Shown here in pieces: positions 1 through 7,541 of a DNA stretch of 29,098 nt. Positions within the stretch are counted from its first letter, which is position 1; every line of letters begins with the position of its first letter. The DNA is taken from NCBI GenBank assembly GCA_964581605.1, contig CAZOPF010000075.1, forward strand, positions 1 to 29,098. Direction: 5' to 3'. A program made the position numbers and the translations under genes. Below the pieces are notes generated by a model, which saw only the letters and a program-made list of their open reading frames with translations, ran no database searches and was not told where the DNA came from. Source of the stretch: CAADGU01 sp964581605 (GTDB lineage Bacteria > Chloroflexota > Anaerolineae > Promineifilales > Promineifilaceae).

Positions 1-1007
1 ACGGTCACGGCCGTGACCCCATCATTCCGCAGCGCCATACAGTTCACACCCTGCACGGCCCCTTCTTTGGCGGGTACGTCATCGGCGGCGAAGCGGATGA
101 TTTTGCCCAATTGGGAAATGATAAACAGGTCATCGCCGTCGTTGACCGTGACCGCGCCAATCAGTTTCTCGGTCTTCATCAACGCTTTGCCGCCCGCACC
201 TGGGGCTTTGTAGGCGGCGAAGGTTTCCATTTCGCGCACCGTCCCCTTGCCGTCGTGGGTGATCATGAAGACGCGGCTGTGGGGATACACGGCCGTGACT
301 GCCACCACCTCATCCCCCAACTCCACGCGCAGCCCCAGGCAGCCCCGTTCGGACGCCTGACTTTCGCGGAAGCGGATGCCCTTGCCCTGCCGGGTGGCGA
401 TGAACAGGTCGCCGTCGCCTTGTGTCCAGCAGGCAGCGGTAATCAGCCCGCCATCTTTGACATTGTGAAAGCTCATGCCGTTGATCAGGCTCTTGCCCAG
501 GTAGCCATCGCGCACACGCTGCACCCAGCCGCGCTGGCTGACCATGACCAGATATTTGCCGCTATCGGTGGGCAGGATACTGGCGATCCGCTCATTCTCG
601 CGCAAGGAAAGGGTGCCCAAAGCCAACGCCCCGGCAGCACGTACCGGCGTTTCTACCAGGCTGTTGACGGGCAGGCGGAAGGCACGGCCGTGATCGCTGA
701 CCAGCAGTAAATGACCTTCTTCATCGGCCAGGGTCAGGTGGGCGGGATAGTCGGGCGGGGTTGTTTCCAGGTCAAACACCCCCATCCCAGCGCGGCGCTG
801 ACGGCCGTAGAAGTGGCGCGGGGTGCGTTTGGCACGGCCGTGGTGGCTGAGGCTGATGACGTTGATGGTGGTGGGCGGCTCTTGCGGCTCAGGTGTGCGT
901 TCTGGCTGTTCGACAACCCTGAACTTTGCTAATTCTGCTTCCAACGCCTCAATATACGCCACCACCGCTGGCGCTGTCTGACTCAAATCGGGTCTTTCAA
1001 ACTCCAT
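1..1007 (-). CDS. Stand-alone GyrA C-terminal-domain (beta-propeller) protein, 3' end beyond window
   Basis: The reverse strand is open from an ATG at 1007 to the left edge (335 codons, no stop), preceded by an AGGA-type ribosome site. Residues 1 to about 50 are a short Glu/Pro-rich leader. From about residue 51 the protein reads as GyrA/ParC C-terminal propeller repeats: GRAKRTPRHFYGRQRRAGMG resembles the GyrA-box region, then blades of about 50 residues follow with the pattern LLLVSDHGRAFRLPV, YLVMVSQRGWVQRV, LFIATRQGKGIRF, VFMITHDGKGTVREM and LFIISQLGKIIRF. In gyrase this domain wraps DNA. There is no breakage-reunion domain or active-site Tyr between the start and the first blade, so this is not an ordinary gyrA. 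A relict of a truncated gyrA is possible, but the own start and ribosome site argue for a dedicated DNA-wrapping protein. Confidence 0.85.
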   Translation of the reverse strand, partial: MEFERPDLSQTAPAVVAYIEALEAELAKFRVVEQPERTPEPQEPPTTINVISLSHHGRAKRTPRHFYGRQRRAGMGVFDLETTPPDYPAHLTLADEEGHLLLVSDHGRAFRLPVNSLVETPVRAAGALALGTLSLRENERIASILPTDSGKYLVMVSQRGWVQRVRDGYLGKSLINGMSFHNVKDGGLITAACWTQGDGDLFIATRQGKGIRFRESQASERGCLGLRVELGDEVVAVTAVYPHSRVFMITHDGKGTVREMETFAAYKAPGAGGKALMKTEKLIGAVTVNDGDDLFIISQLGKIIRFAADDVPAKEGAVQGVNCMALRNDGVTAVT

Positions 1008-1137
1008 AAGGTTTCCTCACTATAAAGATCAGCCATTCGAAGTATAGCGTCAGTCAGGTGCAGATGGAAGTTCAATCTGGACAGACATGAACTGAAGCAG
1101 AGAGGACCAATCAGGAAAGATAAGGCCACTTTGGTAG

Positions 1138-1371
1138 ATGCCGCTTTCTCATCTCGACACAATCAGCGTACTGGCCAATTGGATTCTTTGGCGGGATCCT
1201 AAATGGGGTATGTTGGGGACTGATGGGGGGGTATTTTTTGGACTGAATTTTGGGTTACGTTTCGGACTGTTTCTTGGAGTACTTTTTGGATTGCTTTATG
1301 GGCTGGGAATGTGGGATAGCAGCACTGAAAAGCCCATCGTGAGGTTTAGAAGAGAAGTAAGACCTAGTTGA
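1138..1371 (+). CDS. Doubtful small glycine-zipper hydrophobic protein
   Basis: A 77-codon frame with an in-frame stop just before its ATG. Residues about 29-57 are a hydrophobic stretch with glycine every four residues (GVFFGLNFGLRFGLFLGVLFG), the pattern of glycine-zipper membrane hairpins. It ends in a basic tail. Such Gly-Leu/Phe repeats are known as tails of some NACHT-type proteins, so this may be a small membrane peptide or a remnant of a larger gene. There is no strong ribosome site. I do not recognise a family. Confidence 0.3.
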   Translation: MPLSHLDTISVLANWILWRDPKWGMLGTDGGVFFGLNFGLRFGLFLGVLFGLLYGLGMWDSSTEKPIVRFRREVRPS

Positions 1372-1390
1372 CTGACAAATTTCATTTTTC

Positions 1391-1465
1391 AACCGTAGAG
1401 AGCGCAGAGAACGCAGAGATTTCTCCTTTAGTTAACCTCTGCGCCCTCCGCGTTCTCTGCGGTTA
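1391..1465. repeat. Imperfect palindrome of 9-base GCAGAGAAC-type units
   Basis: The left arm (1391-1420) and the right arm (1434-1465) are near reverse complements. Each is built from short units such as GCGCAGAGA, ACGCAGAGA and CGCAGAGAA, starting with AACCG and closing with GGTTA. It lies 3' of the C39 peptidase gene (minus strand) and 3' of the small plus-strand ORF, so it could also act as a transcript-end hairpin. There is no T-run. Confidence 0.7.
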
Positions 1466-1528
1466 GATAAGTTTTGTCAGCCAATCAGACCCCGAAGGAG
1501 TGAATCATCCTGACGCCAGTGATGTTGC

Positions 1529-1987
1529 TTAAGGCTTTTCTATCAGGGCGATAACATCATCCATCTCCACCCAGGCGGCTAAAAAGGTATTCATCGAACA
1601 AGTTTGTGGGGCGATGTCAAAGGCGGGATCGTTGAGGTAAATATTTTCGTTGGCGACCCCAATGATCACAACCGCGTGTGGTGTGCCGACCGTCCAATAA
1701 TCCAGAAATTGGGTGTTGACAAAGGCTATCACCGGTTTGCCTTGAGACAGCCATGTCTGCATCTCAGATAATGAAGCAGAACGATAGGTCACCTGGTAGC
1801 CCCACTTTTCCAGGCGTGTCACGCGCGAAGAAGGGGCGCCAAATTCGCTTGCCTCGAATAATTCACTGACCTTGTTTTCGGTAACGGGGCTTTCCAGATA
1901 AGCCAGTACCATGCAGGCACAGGCTTGCAAACATTTGCCATCAGCTGACTGGGGGATGTGAGGTACTTTGAGCCAGTCGCTGTGCAT
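1529..1987 (-). CDS. C39-like cysteine peptidase domain protein
   Basis: A 152-residue single-domain protein with the C39_2 (papain-like) layout. The likely nucleophile is Cys19 in GKCLQACACMVLAYL, the His is H104 in GTPHAVVIIGV, and the Asp/Asn region is YLNDPAF (D120). No signal peptide or membrane segment is seen, so it should be cytosolic. The usual Cys-Gly at the nucleophile is Cys-Leu here, so activity is not certain. Its start lies inside the preceding gene (47-base overlap) with its own AAGGA ribosome site, which implies translation coupled to the PepSY-like partner. It probably ends the operon beginning with the DUF488 genes. C39_2 proteins cleave peptides or act as non-transport relatives of bacteriocin leader peptidases; the substrate here is unknown. 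Confidence 0.75.
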   Translation of the reverse strand: MHSDWLKVPHIPQSADGKCLQACACMVLAYLESPVTENKVSELFEASEFGAPSSRVTRLEKWGYQVTYRSASLSEMQTWLSQGKPVIAFVNTQFLDYWTVGTPHAVVIIGVANENIYLNDPAFDIAPQTCSMNTFLAAWVEMDDVIALIEKP

Positions 1988-2306
1988 TTGCTTCTATCCT
2001 TACCAGTGCGTGGCCATCCAACAATAATTCGCCGGTGTAAGCATCTACATCAACTTCCCCCACCTGGCCCAGATACCCTTGCTGCCCCAGGATCAGCCCG
2101 ATGGGAAATCGCCAGTAGATTTTTTCCTGACTTTCCACAACCAAAAGAGGTACGGACGGCGACAGGAACATGCTTACATTGTCCATGAGAAAGCGGTTGA
2201 CTTTACGCCGTGCTTCTTCGGCCGTAATGCCCAACGTGGCCGAGATATTCACTTCCAATTGTAGATTTTCTGTCTCTTGTGGTTGTGTCAGGGCAATCAT
2301 CATCAT
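1941..2306 (-). CDS. Small PepSY-like protein
   Basis: A 121-residue protein whose second half matches the PepSY pattern: IYWRFPIGLIL, then GYLGQVGEVDVDAYTGELL, the VDA-x-TGE turn typical of that family. The first half, ITAEEARRKVNRFL, fits the helix that precedes the PepSY sheet. PepSY domains occur in peptidase propeptides and are often peptidase inhibitors. Most are exported, but no signal peptide is visible here. AAGGAG at 2311-2316 lies 4, 7 and 10 bases from three consecutive ATGs; the second (2303) has the best spacing, so the start may be 3-6 bases later than given. The 3' end overlaps the C39 peptidase gene. It sits 69 bases after the RecQ gene in the same direction. The inhibitor role is inferred. 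Confidence 0.65.
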   Translation of the reverse strand: MMMIALTQPQETENLQLEVNISATLGITAEEARRKVNRFLMDNVSMFLSPSVPLLVVESQEKIYWRFPIGLILGQQGYLGQVGEVDVDAYTGELLLDGHALVRIEANAQRLAQSTSHPPVS

Positions 2307-2375
2307 AACGCTCCTTCTATCCTTGATTGTACGCTGGAGATGACTGTTGTCAACGGCCGTGAAATCTGCTGGCTG

Positions 2376-5276
2376 TCAGCTTTTTTGTTCACACAGGTAG
2401 ACCAGGCGCAGGATGTGCAGTTCTTCAAAGCTGACGGTTTCGCCCAGGGCATCGTAGACGGGGCGCAGGAAGTCGGGGCCGAGTTCGGCGAAGGCGGCCA
2501 GGACACGGGCCTGCTCCACCGGGGAGAGGGCGGAGAGGGCGCGGAAGTTATCGGGTGGCAACGGCCGTCCCCCTCTTACCGCCTCGACCAGATATTTCAT
2601 CACCGTGCTGGTTTTCACGCCCAATTCGTCGGCAATAGCGGGCACAGGCTTTCCCTTTTCATACATCTCCACCGCCAACTGCGCCCGCGTGCCAGGTTGT
2701 CCTTTTGGCTGAATGTTGCGCTGACGCGCCTGAGCGTCAGGCACTTCCACCAGATTGTGAGCCGCGCAAAAGTCACGGATGAGCGGCAGGAAATCGTCTT
2801 CATATTTATCCAGTTTGCGTTGGCCGATGCCGTAGATGCGGGACAGTGATTCCCGCGATTGCGGATAAAAGGCCGCCATTTCCACCAGCGTCCGGTCGGA
2901 AAAGATGACGTAGGGGGGCACATTGGCCGCGTCTGCCAACTCTTTACGTTTCTGGCGCAGCAGGGCAAACAGTTCCCGGTTGTAGTCGAGGGGTTCAGAG
3001 GGGGCTGTCACGGCCGTTTTCATCCTTGCCGTCTCCATCACCCCCCAGAACTGCGCCTGCCCCCGCAAAACCGGCCACGCCGTTTCCGTCAATTTCAGGC
3101 TGCCATGTTCCAAATCCTGCGTCAGCAGCCCTTGTTGGATGAGTTGGGTGCAGAGATGTTTCCACTGCTCCTTATCCCACTCCAGGCCAATGCCGTAGGT
3201 CGTCAATTTATCATGGCCGCGCCGCAAAATTTTCTGATTCCGCGAGCCGCGCAGTACATCAATGATGTGGTTAACGCCAAAAAACTGCCCGGTGCGGTAA
3301 ACGCAGGAGAGGAATTTTTGGGCAGGCACGGTCAAATCCACCTGCGCCTGTTCCTCGGCCAGACAGTTATCACAGGTTTCACACGTTTCCGCTTCATACG
3401 GTTCGCCAAAGTAGGTGAGCAACGGCCGTCGCCGGCACACCCCCGCCTCCGCATATTGCACCATCGCCGCCAGCCGCAGGGATGCCCCTTTTTGCTGGTC
3501 TGGGGCCATTTGCTCGATGAAACGGTAAACGGTGTTCACGTCCGCATAGCTGTAGAGCAGCAGGCAGTCGGCGCGCAAGCCATCGCGCCCGGCGCGACCA
3601 ATTTGCTGGTAATAACTTTCCATGTCCTGGGGCAGGTCTACGTGCAAAACAAAGCGCACGTTGGGTTTATTGATGCCCATGCCAAAAGCGATAGTTGCCA
3701 CGATGATGGGCACATCGTCGCGGATGAAGGCACGCTGGTTTTGGGTGCGGGTGGCGTCGTCGAGTCCGGCATGATACGGCCGTACCGCCCATCCCTTGGC
3801 CGCCAGCAACCCGCTTAACAAGTCCACCTGTTTGCGCGTGGCACAATAAATGATGCCCGATTCGTCCCGATGATCTTCCAAAAAGGAGAGCGTTTGCCCG
3901 GCTACCTCTTTCTTGGGCTGCACGCTCAAAAAGAGATTCTCCCGGTTAAAGCTGGCGATAAACGCCTGCGCCTGGGGGATGCCCAGCGAATCGAGAATAT
4001 CTTGCTGCACACGAGGCGTGGCCGTAGCCGTTAACGCAAAACAGACCGCTTCAGGCAGCCGTTTACGCACTTTAATCAACTGCCGGAATTCCGGGCGAAA
4101 ATCGTGCCCCCATTGGGAGATGCAGTGCGCTTCATCAATGGTCAGGCAATCCACCCGGCACTGTTCCAGCAGCAGCAAAATTTCTGGGCGGAGTAAGGTT
4201 TCGGGGGCGGCGTAAAGAAGTTTGACACGGCCGTTGCGTACCCCATTCATACGCGCCACATACTCACTGTATGTCAATGTGCTGTTTAGAAAAGTGGCCG
4301 GTACGCCCAGTTCATGCAGCGCGCTCACCTGGTCTTCCATCAGTGAAATGAGAGGCGAGACGACCACCGTCAACCCCGGAAACAGCAGCGCCGGCAATTG
4401 ATAACAGAGTGATTTGCCGCTGCCGGTGGGCATGACGGCCACACAATCTTTTTTTGCCAGCACGTTTTGGATAATGTCTGCTTGCAGCGGGCGGAATTCG
4501 TCATAGCCAAAAACTTGTTTGAGGGCCTCTTGCGGATTGGTATAAAGAGATTGAGAGATGGGGAGATCGAGAGAGTGGTTCTGTTCATCTACTCCCCCCA
4601 TCTCCCAACCTCCCACTCTCATTTCGTCAGTGAACCATCCCGACAATTGGACAAAACAGCGCAACTCCTCCTCTGGTTTGTCCGGCGGACGCCACCAGTG
4701 AGCCAGCGAAACGCGCAGCAGCGTTCCGGCGGGAATTTCGGCCAGCGGCTCTTGAAAACCGACAAAGGTGAGCGTACAGCCTGCAACATCGCTGCCAGGC
4801 CCGGCCACCGGATAGCGATAGCGAATGCGTTTGCCCTCAGTATTTCGCTGTAAGGGTTTGTCTGGTCGCCAAAAGAGGGTGCTGTAGGGCGGGATACCGC
4901 GTTGCTGGCTGATGTAAAGTGCGCCGGTTGCTGTGGCCTGGGTCAACCCTGCATATAACAGTTCTGGGCCGCCGATTTGGGAGGGCATGTGCCGTTCGAT
5001 AAAGGAAACCACGTCATCCAGTGGCGGCAGGCGGCGTTTGTTATGGACGATGACATTTTCGATGTGCGGCGGGATCACATCGGCGGCAGGGGTGGCCTCG
5101 ATTTCCCACACGTCGCCCACGTTATATTCCAATCCAACCGCTTCATTGGTGGCGGCATCGGGGGCAATCAGGCGCAGGCTACGGCCCGAAGCCGCTTCGG
5201 GTTCGCCGCCAAACGAAATGGCCCCAATACAGGCCCCGGCGCCCTGGCGTGTTTTGGCCACAATGACAACTTTCAT
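2376..5276 (-). CDS. RecQ-family DNA helicase with N-terminal dual-OB domain
   Basis: 966 residues from the ATG at 5276, chosen because GGAGGG precedes it and it begins 12 bases past the upstream stop; an in-frame upstream start would overlap DUF488. Residues 1 to about 215 (MKVVIVAKTRQ, then GDVWEI and PPHIENVIV) match the dual-OB domain family as I recall it. Residues about 245-760 form a RecQ ATP-dependent 3'-5' helicase core: Walker A MPTGSGKS (282-289), DEAH (381-384), ALTATATPRV, and IGRAGRDG, then a four-Cys zinc-binding region (CRRR, CETCDNC) and a winged helix. An HRDC domain follows (about 755-830), then a further helical C-terminal region. Residues about 222-245 are encoded by a microrepeat palindrome inserted between the OB region and the helicase. 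It probably unwinds recombination or repair intermediates. Co-transcription with two DUF488 genes is likely. Confidence 0.93.
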   Translation of the reverse strand: MKVVIVAKTRQGAGACIGAISFGGEPEAASGRSLRLIAPDAATNEAVGLEYNVGDVWEIEATPAADVIPPHIENVIVHNKRRLPPLDDVVSFIERHMPSQIGGPELLYAGLTQATATGALYISQQRGIPPYSTLFWRPDKPLQRNTEGKRIRYRYPVAGPGSDVAGCTLTFVGFQEPLAEIPAGTLLRVSLAHWWRPPDKPEEELRCFVQLSGWFTDEMRVGGWEMGGVDEQNHSLDLPISQSLYTNPQEALKQVFGYDEFRPLQADIIQNVLAKKDCVAVMPTGSGKSLCYQLPALLFPGLTVVVSPLISLMEDQVSALHELGVPATFLNSTLTYSEYVARMNGVRNGRVKLLYAAPETLLRPEILLLLEQCRVDCLTIDEAHCISQWGHDFRPEFRQLIKVRKRLPEAVCFALTATATPRVQQDILDSLGIPQAQAFIASFNRENLFLSVQPKKEVAGQTLSFLEDHRDESGIIYCATRKQVDLLSGLLAAKGWAVRPYHAGLDDATRTQNQRAFIRDDVPIIVATIAFGMGINKPNVRFVLHVDLPQDMESYYQQIGRAGRDGLRADCLLLYSYADVNTVYRFIEQMAPDQQKGASLRLAAMVQYAEAGVCRRRPLLTYFGEPYEAETCETCDNCLAEEQAQVDLTVPAQKFLSCVYRTGQFFGVNHIIDVLRGSRNQKILRRGHDKLTTYGIGLEWDKEQWKHLCTQLIQQGLLTQDLEHGSLKLTETAWPVLRGQAQFWGVMETARMKTAVTAPSEPLDYNRELFALLRQKRKELADAANVPPYVIFSDRTLVEMAAFYPQSRESLSRIYGIGQRKLDKYEDDFLPLIRDFCAAHNLVEVPDAQARQRNIQPKGQPGTRAQLAVEMYEKGKPVPAIADELGVKTSTVMKYLVEAVRGGRPLPPDNFRALSALSPVEQARVLAAFAELGPDFLRPVYDALGETVSFEELHILRLVYLCEQKS
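4545..4625. repeat. Microrepeat palindrome inside the RecQ reading frame
   Basis: Units of the GAGATTG/GAGATGGGG type (4545-4578) face their reverse complement (4590-4625). GAGATGGGG at 4555-4563 matches CCCCATCTC at 4596-4604, and GAGAGTGG at 4571-4578 matches CCACTCTC at 4613-4620. The element keeps the frame open and codes for a low-complexity linker between two domains. Confidence 0.7.
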
Positions 5277-5287
5277 CCTGCCCTCCG

Positions 5288-5770
5288 TTACGGCACCACA
5301 TCTTCCACGCTCACGCCCCATACCTGCGCCAGCCTGTCAGCAATGAGGGAGCGGTGGCAGGCGGCCGGTTCACGCTCAACGCAAAAAATCGCCATTACCT
5401 GAACATCGGGCGGCAGGAGATTCCGCAGCGTTTGGGCATCAAAGGGGTCAAGGATTTGTGCCTGGTAAGCGCCCACAAAGGTGGGGCTGAGTTGGCTGCG
5501 TTGGCGTTTGGCTGTTTTGCTGGTTTTGTCGGCGGCGTGTTGGTGGGCACGCACGGCCGTTGTGGGCGCTAACTCCTTCACATGCAGATAACGAATACCC
5601 AGTTCTGCCAGCCGCGCCTGCAAACGCTGGCTGTTGACAAAGGCATATTCCGCCCCGCGCACGCCCCGCCGCTGCCGCACGTCACAAAAGGTGTCCACAC
5701 CCGCCTCTTGCAACGCTTGAAAGAAACCTTCTTCTGAAAATCCAAATGCGCCAATGGTGACAAGTTTCAT
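5288..5770 (-). CDS. DUF488 family protein (second of a pair)
   Basis: 160 residues. DUF488 hallmarks are visible: the N-terminal strand MKLVTIGAFGFSEEGFFQAL, then DTFCDVRQRRGVRG, and the C-terminal CVEREPAACHRSLIA with the conserved Cys-x-Glu...Cys-His-Arg. The family is uncharacterised; the conserved Cys/His/Arg/Asp cluster suggests a catalytic or metal-binding pocket. The start overlaps the stop of the first DUF488 gene by ATGA, and the stop lies 11 bases before the RecQ start, so all three are almost certainly one transcript. It is a shorter and diverged version of its neighbour (the motif is DVRQRRG rather than DVRSKPYSR), so the two are probably not interchangeable. Confidence 0.88.
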   Translation of the reverse strand: MKLVTIGAFGFSEEGFFQALQEAGVDTFCDVRQRRGVRGAEYAFVNSQRLQARLAELGIRYLHVKELAPTTAVRAHQHAADKTSKTAKRQRSQLSPTFVGAYQAQILDPFDAQTLRNLLPPDVQVMAIFCVEREPAACHRSLIADRLAQVWGVSVEDVVP

Positions 5771-6348
5771 AAGCTGTCATCCTTATTCCCTTCAAAATCT
5801 GTTTCGTATCGTTTGCGTGAAGTGAACTGGTGAAAGTCGTCGCCAAAGAGGCTGGGCTGGTTGTTGGTCAGCCGCAACAGCACCTCGGCCTGGCTGGACA
5901 GGTTATCATTTTCGTCAATGTGGGCCACGGGGATGCCTTGTTCTGTTAACGTTTGGCCGATGAGTTTACTGCGATGGCACTGCTCTGGTTTGCCCTCGGC
6001 GCAGAGCAGGGCCACGGGCAGTTGTTGGGCATAGGCCTTTTGCAACCGGCCAATGCCCTCCTGGTAAAACGCCATCTGTTTTACCTTTTCATAATCCACC
6101 TTGCCTTCGGTGTAACAACGGGCATCGTCTGGCTGGCCGCCTAAGGTATCTCCCATAAAGACGTAGCGAATGCCTGCCTCTTTCAAGGCTGCTTCCAGTT
6201 CACTCTTGCCAAATTCTGGCCGGTAGCGGGAATACGGCTTTGAGCGTACATCCAGCAGGTAGGCAATGTGATAGGCTTGTAAGGTGGCGATGAATTCGGG
6301 CAACGGCCGTGACCCATAGCCAATGGTGTAAATAGGCGTCACTGACAT
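5767..6348 (-). CDS. DUF488 family protein (first of a pair)
   Basis: 193 residues with the canonical DUF488 motifs: YTIGYGSRPLPEFIATL, DVRSKPYSRYRPEFGK, YVFMGDTLGGQP and LLCAEGKPEQCHRSKLIG. The function of the family is unknown. The protein begins the operon that continues with a second DUF488 and dual-OB/RecQ. A perfect TATAAT (reverse strand, 6363-6358) lies only 9 bases before the ATG, with no Shine-Dalgarno in between, which suggests a leaderless mRNA. The expected -35 position falls within the GTGAACA microrepeat. The C-terminal 40 residues (polar, QPSLFGDDFHQF) lie beyond the usual family core. Confidence 0.92.
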   Translation of the reverse strand: MSVTPIYTIGYGSRPLPEFIATLQAYHIAYLLDVRSKPYSRYRPEFGKSELEAALKEAGIRYVFMGDTLGGQPDDARCYTEGKVDYEKVKQMAFYQEGIGRLQKAYAQQLPVALLCAEGKPEQCHRSKLIGQTLTEQGIPVAHIDENDNLSSQAEVLLRLTNNQPSLFGDDFHQFTSRKRYETDFEGNKDDSL

Positions 6349-6357
6349 GGCGGGGTA

Positions 6358-6363
6358 TTATAA
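6358..6363 (-). promoter_or_regulatory. -10 box of the DUF488-RecQ operon
   Basis: On the reverse strand this reads TATAAT, 9 bases upstream of the first DUF488 start, so transcription would begin within a few bases of the ATG. No good -35 is visible because that position is occupied by the GTGAACA-type microrepeat. Confidence 0.5.
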
Positions 6364-6632
6364 AGTGAACAGTGAGCAGTGAACAGTGAGCAGTCTTTAC
6401 TGCAGCAATTCTCAATCTGGCCGCCATTGCTCAATCTGGCCGCCATTGCCTATGAATGAATTCATAGGCTGATACAAAAACGTGCTAAAGCACGTTATCA
6501 GAGCCACCCCCAACGCGCTTTAGCGCGTTTACGTCTGGCAGACACCGATTTCAATCGGTGGCGATGGTGGCAAACAGTTCAGACTGAGAATTGCTGTCTT
6601 TACTGTTCACTGTTCACCGTTTACTGTTTACT
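6362..6632. repeat. Multi-hairpin repeat element, copy 1
   Basis: This fills the gap between the divergent DUF488 and PqqB-like genes. The outer arms are GTGAACA/GTGAGCA-type microrepeats (6362-6392) facing their complement (about 6601-6630). Next inward is a 17-base inverted pair with one mismatch (6403-6419 with 6580-6596). A perfect 19-base tandem duplication, CTCAATCTGGCCGCCATTG, occupies 6411-6429 and 6430-6448. Four perfect hairpins with 2-base centres follow: 6449-6468 (arm CCTATGAAT), 6479-6496 (arm AACGTGCT), 6512-6529 (arm AACGCGCT) and 6543-6560 (arm CACCGATT). Three of these hairpins recur at 17829-17928. Confidence 0.85.
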
Positions 6633-6647
6633 TTTCGAGAGGTGGAG

Positions 6648-7541
6648 ATGATTGCACTACCGAAAAATCAAGTCACGGCCGTAACCCTGGGCATCATGCA
6701 GGATGGTGGGCTGCCCCACGCAGGCTGCCGCTGCGCTCGCTGCACGGCCGCTTTTGCCGACCCAACGAGAGCTGAGTATGTGGCCTGTCTAGGGTTGGTG
6801 GATAATCGAGGAAAGGAGGCCAGCGTTTACCTTTTTGACGCCACGCCGGACATCAAGCACCAGTTGAATTTGCTGGCTGAGGCGTTGGGAGAACATCCAA
6901 CACGGCCGTACCGCCTGCGCCCGCCCGACGGCATCTTTCTTACCCACGCCCACCTGGGCCACATTGGCGGCCTGCCCCCGCTTGGCCCGGAAGCGATGGC
7001 CGTTACCCAATTGCCCATTTACGCCTCCCGCGAACTCGGCCAACTGCTGCTGGAAAATCACCTTTGGTCGCCTCTGGTGAACAACTTGCGCATTGTGCCC
7101 CTGGTAGCCGGGCAAACGGTGGAGTTGGCGGCCGATGTGAGCGTTACGGCCGTGCCCGTGCCGCACCGCGACGAATGGGGGGCGGGTACCTTTGCCTTCT
7201 TCATCCAGGGGCCAAAGCGCCGCCTGCTCTACCTGCCGGACATTGACGATTGGGGGCAATGGCCGGAGGCGGAAGCCGTTTTAAGCAGCGTGGACGTGGC
7301 GTTGGTGGATGCCAGTTTTTATAGCCGGGATGAATTGGGCAGCCGTGCGCCAGTGGCCCATCCCCTCATCCCCGATACGCTGGCCCGTTTTGCCCATCTG
7401 CCTACGCAGTTGGTACTCACCCACCTGAACCACACCAACCCGGTGCTGGATGAGGGGAGTGTGGAGCGGACGGCCGTACTCCAATCCGGCGCCCACATCG
7501 CCTTCACAGGTCAACAGTTCAGACTTACAAAAAGGGATTGA
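6648..7541 (+). CDS. PqqB-like metallo-beta-lactamase-fold hydrolase
   Basis: 297 residues from the ATG at 6648, which follows GAGGTGGAG; an upstream in-frame start would lie in the repeat. It resembles PqqB and its relatives: N-terminal VTLGIMQDGGLPHAGCRCARC with a Cys27-x-Cys29-x2-Cys32 cluster (a likely structural zinc site), then LTHAHLGHIGGLPPLG, VPHRDEWGAG, LYLPDIDDW and LTHLNHTNP. The classical HxHxDH motif reads H100-A-H102-L-G104-H105, so the metal-ligand Asp is replaced by Gly, as in part of this subfamily. No other pqq genes are near, so a role in PQQ biosynthesis is unlikely; a general MBL hydrolase or oxygenase is safer. The last 31 bases overlap the convergent CYTH gene. Confidence 0.85.
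   Translation: MIALPKNQVTAVTLGIMQDGGLPHAGCRCARCTAAFADPTRAEYVACLGLVDNRGKEASVYLFDATPDIKHQLNLLAEALGEHPTRPYRLRPPDGIFLTHAHLGHIGGLPPLGPEAMAVTQLPIYASRELGQLLLENHLWSPLVNNLRIVPLVAGQTVELAADVSVTAVPVPHRDEWGAGTFAFFIQGPKRRLLYLPDIDDWGQWPEAEAVLSSVDVALVDASFYSRDELGSRAPVAHPLIPDTLARFAHLPTQLVLTHLNHTNPVLDEGSVERTAVLQSGAHIAFTGQQFRLTKRD

Noticed and set aside
111..710. Plus-strand 199-residue frame
   Set aside because: It is the antisense shadow of the GyrA-propeller gene, which has a ribosome site and clear family motifs.
2859..3818. Plus-strand 319-residue frame
   Set aside because: It lies wholly antisense to the RecQ helicase core and has no domain pattern.
5277..5321. Longer N-terminus for RecQ
   Set aside because: It would overlap the DUF488 gene. 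The ATG at 5276 has GGAGGG at good spacing and begins the conserved OB domain.
6411..6448. Start of a CRISPR array
   Set aside because: The 19-base repeats are directly tandem without spacers and occur only twice.
7142..7160. A single ACGGCCGT copy as a specific operator
   Set aside because: The octamer is spread through genes over the whole window, so individual copies cannot be read as operators.
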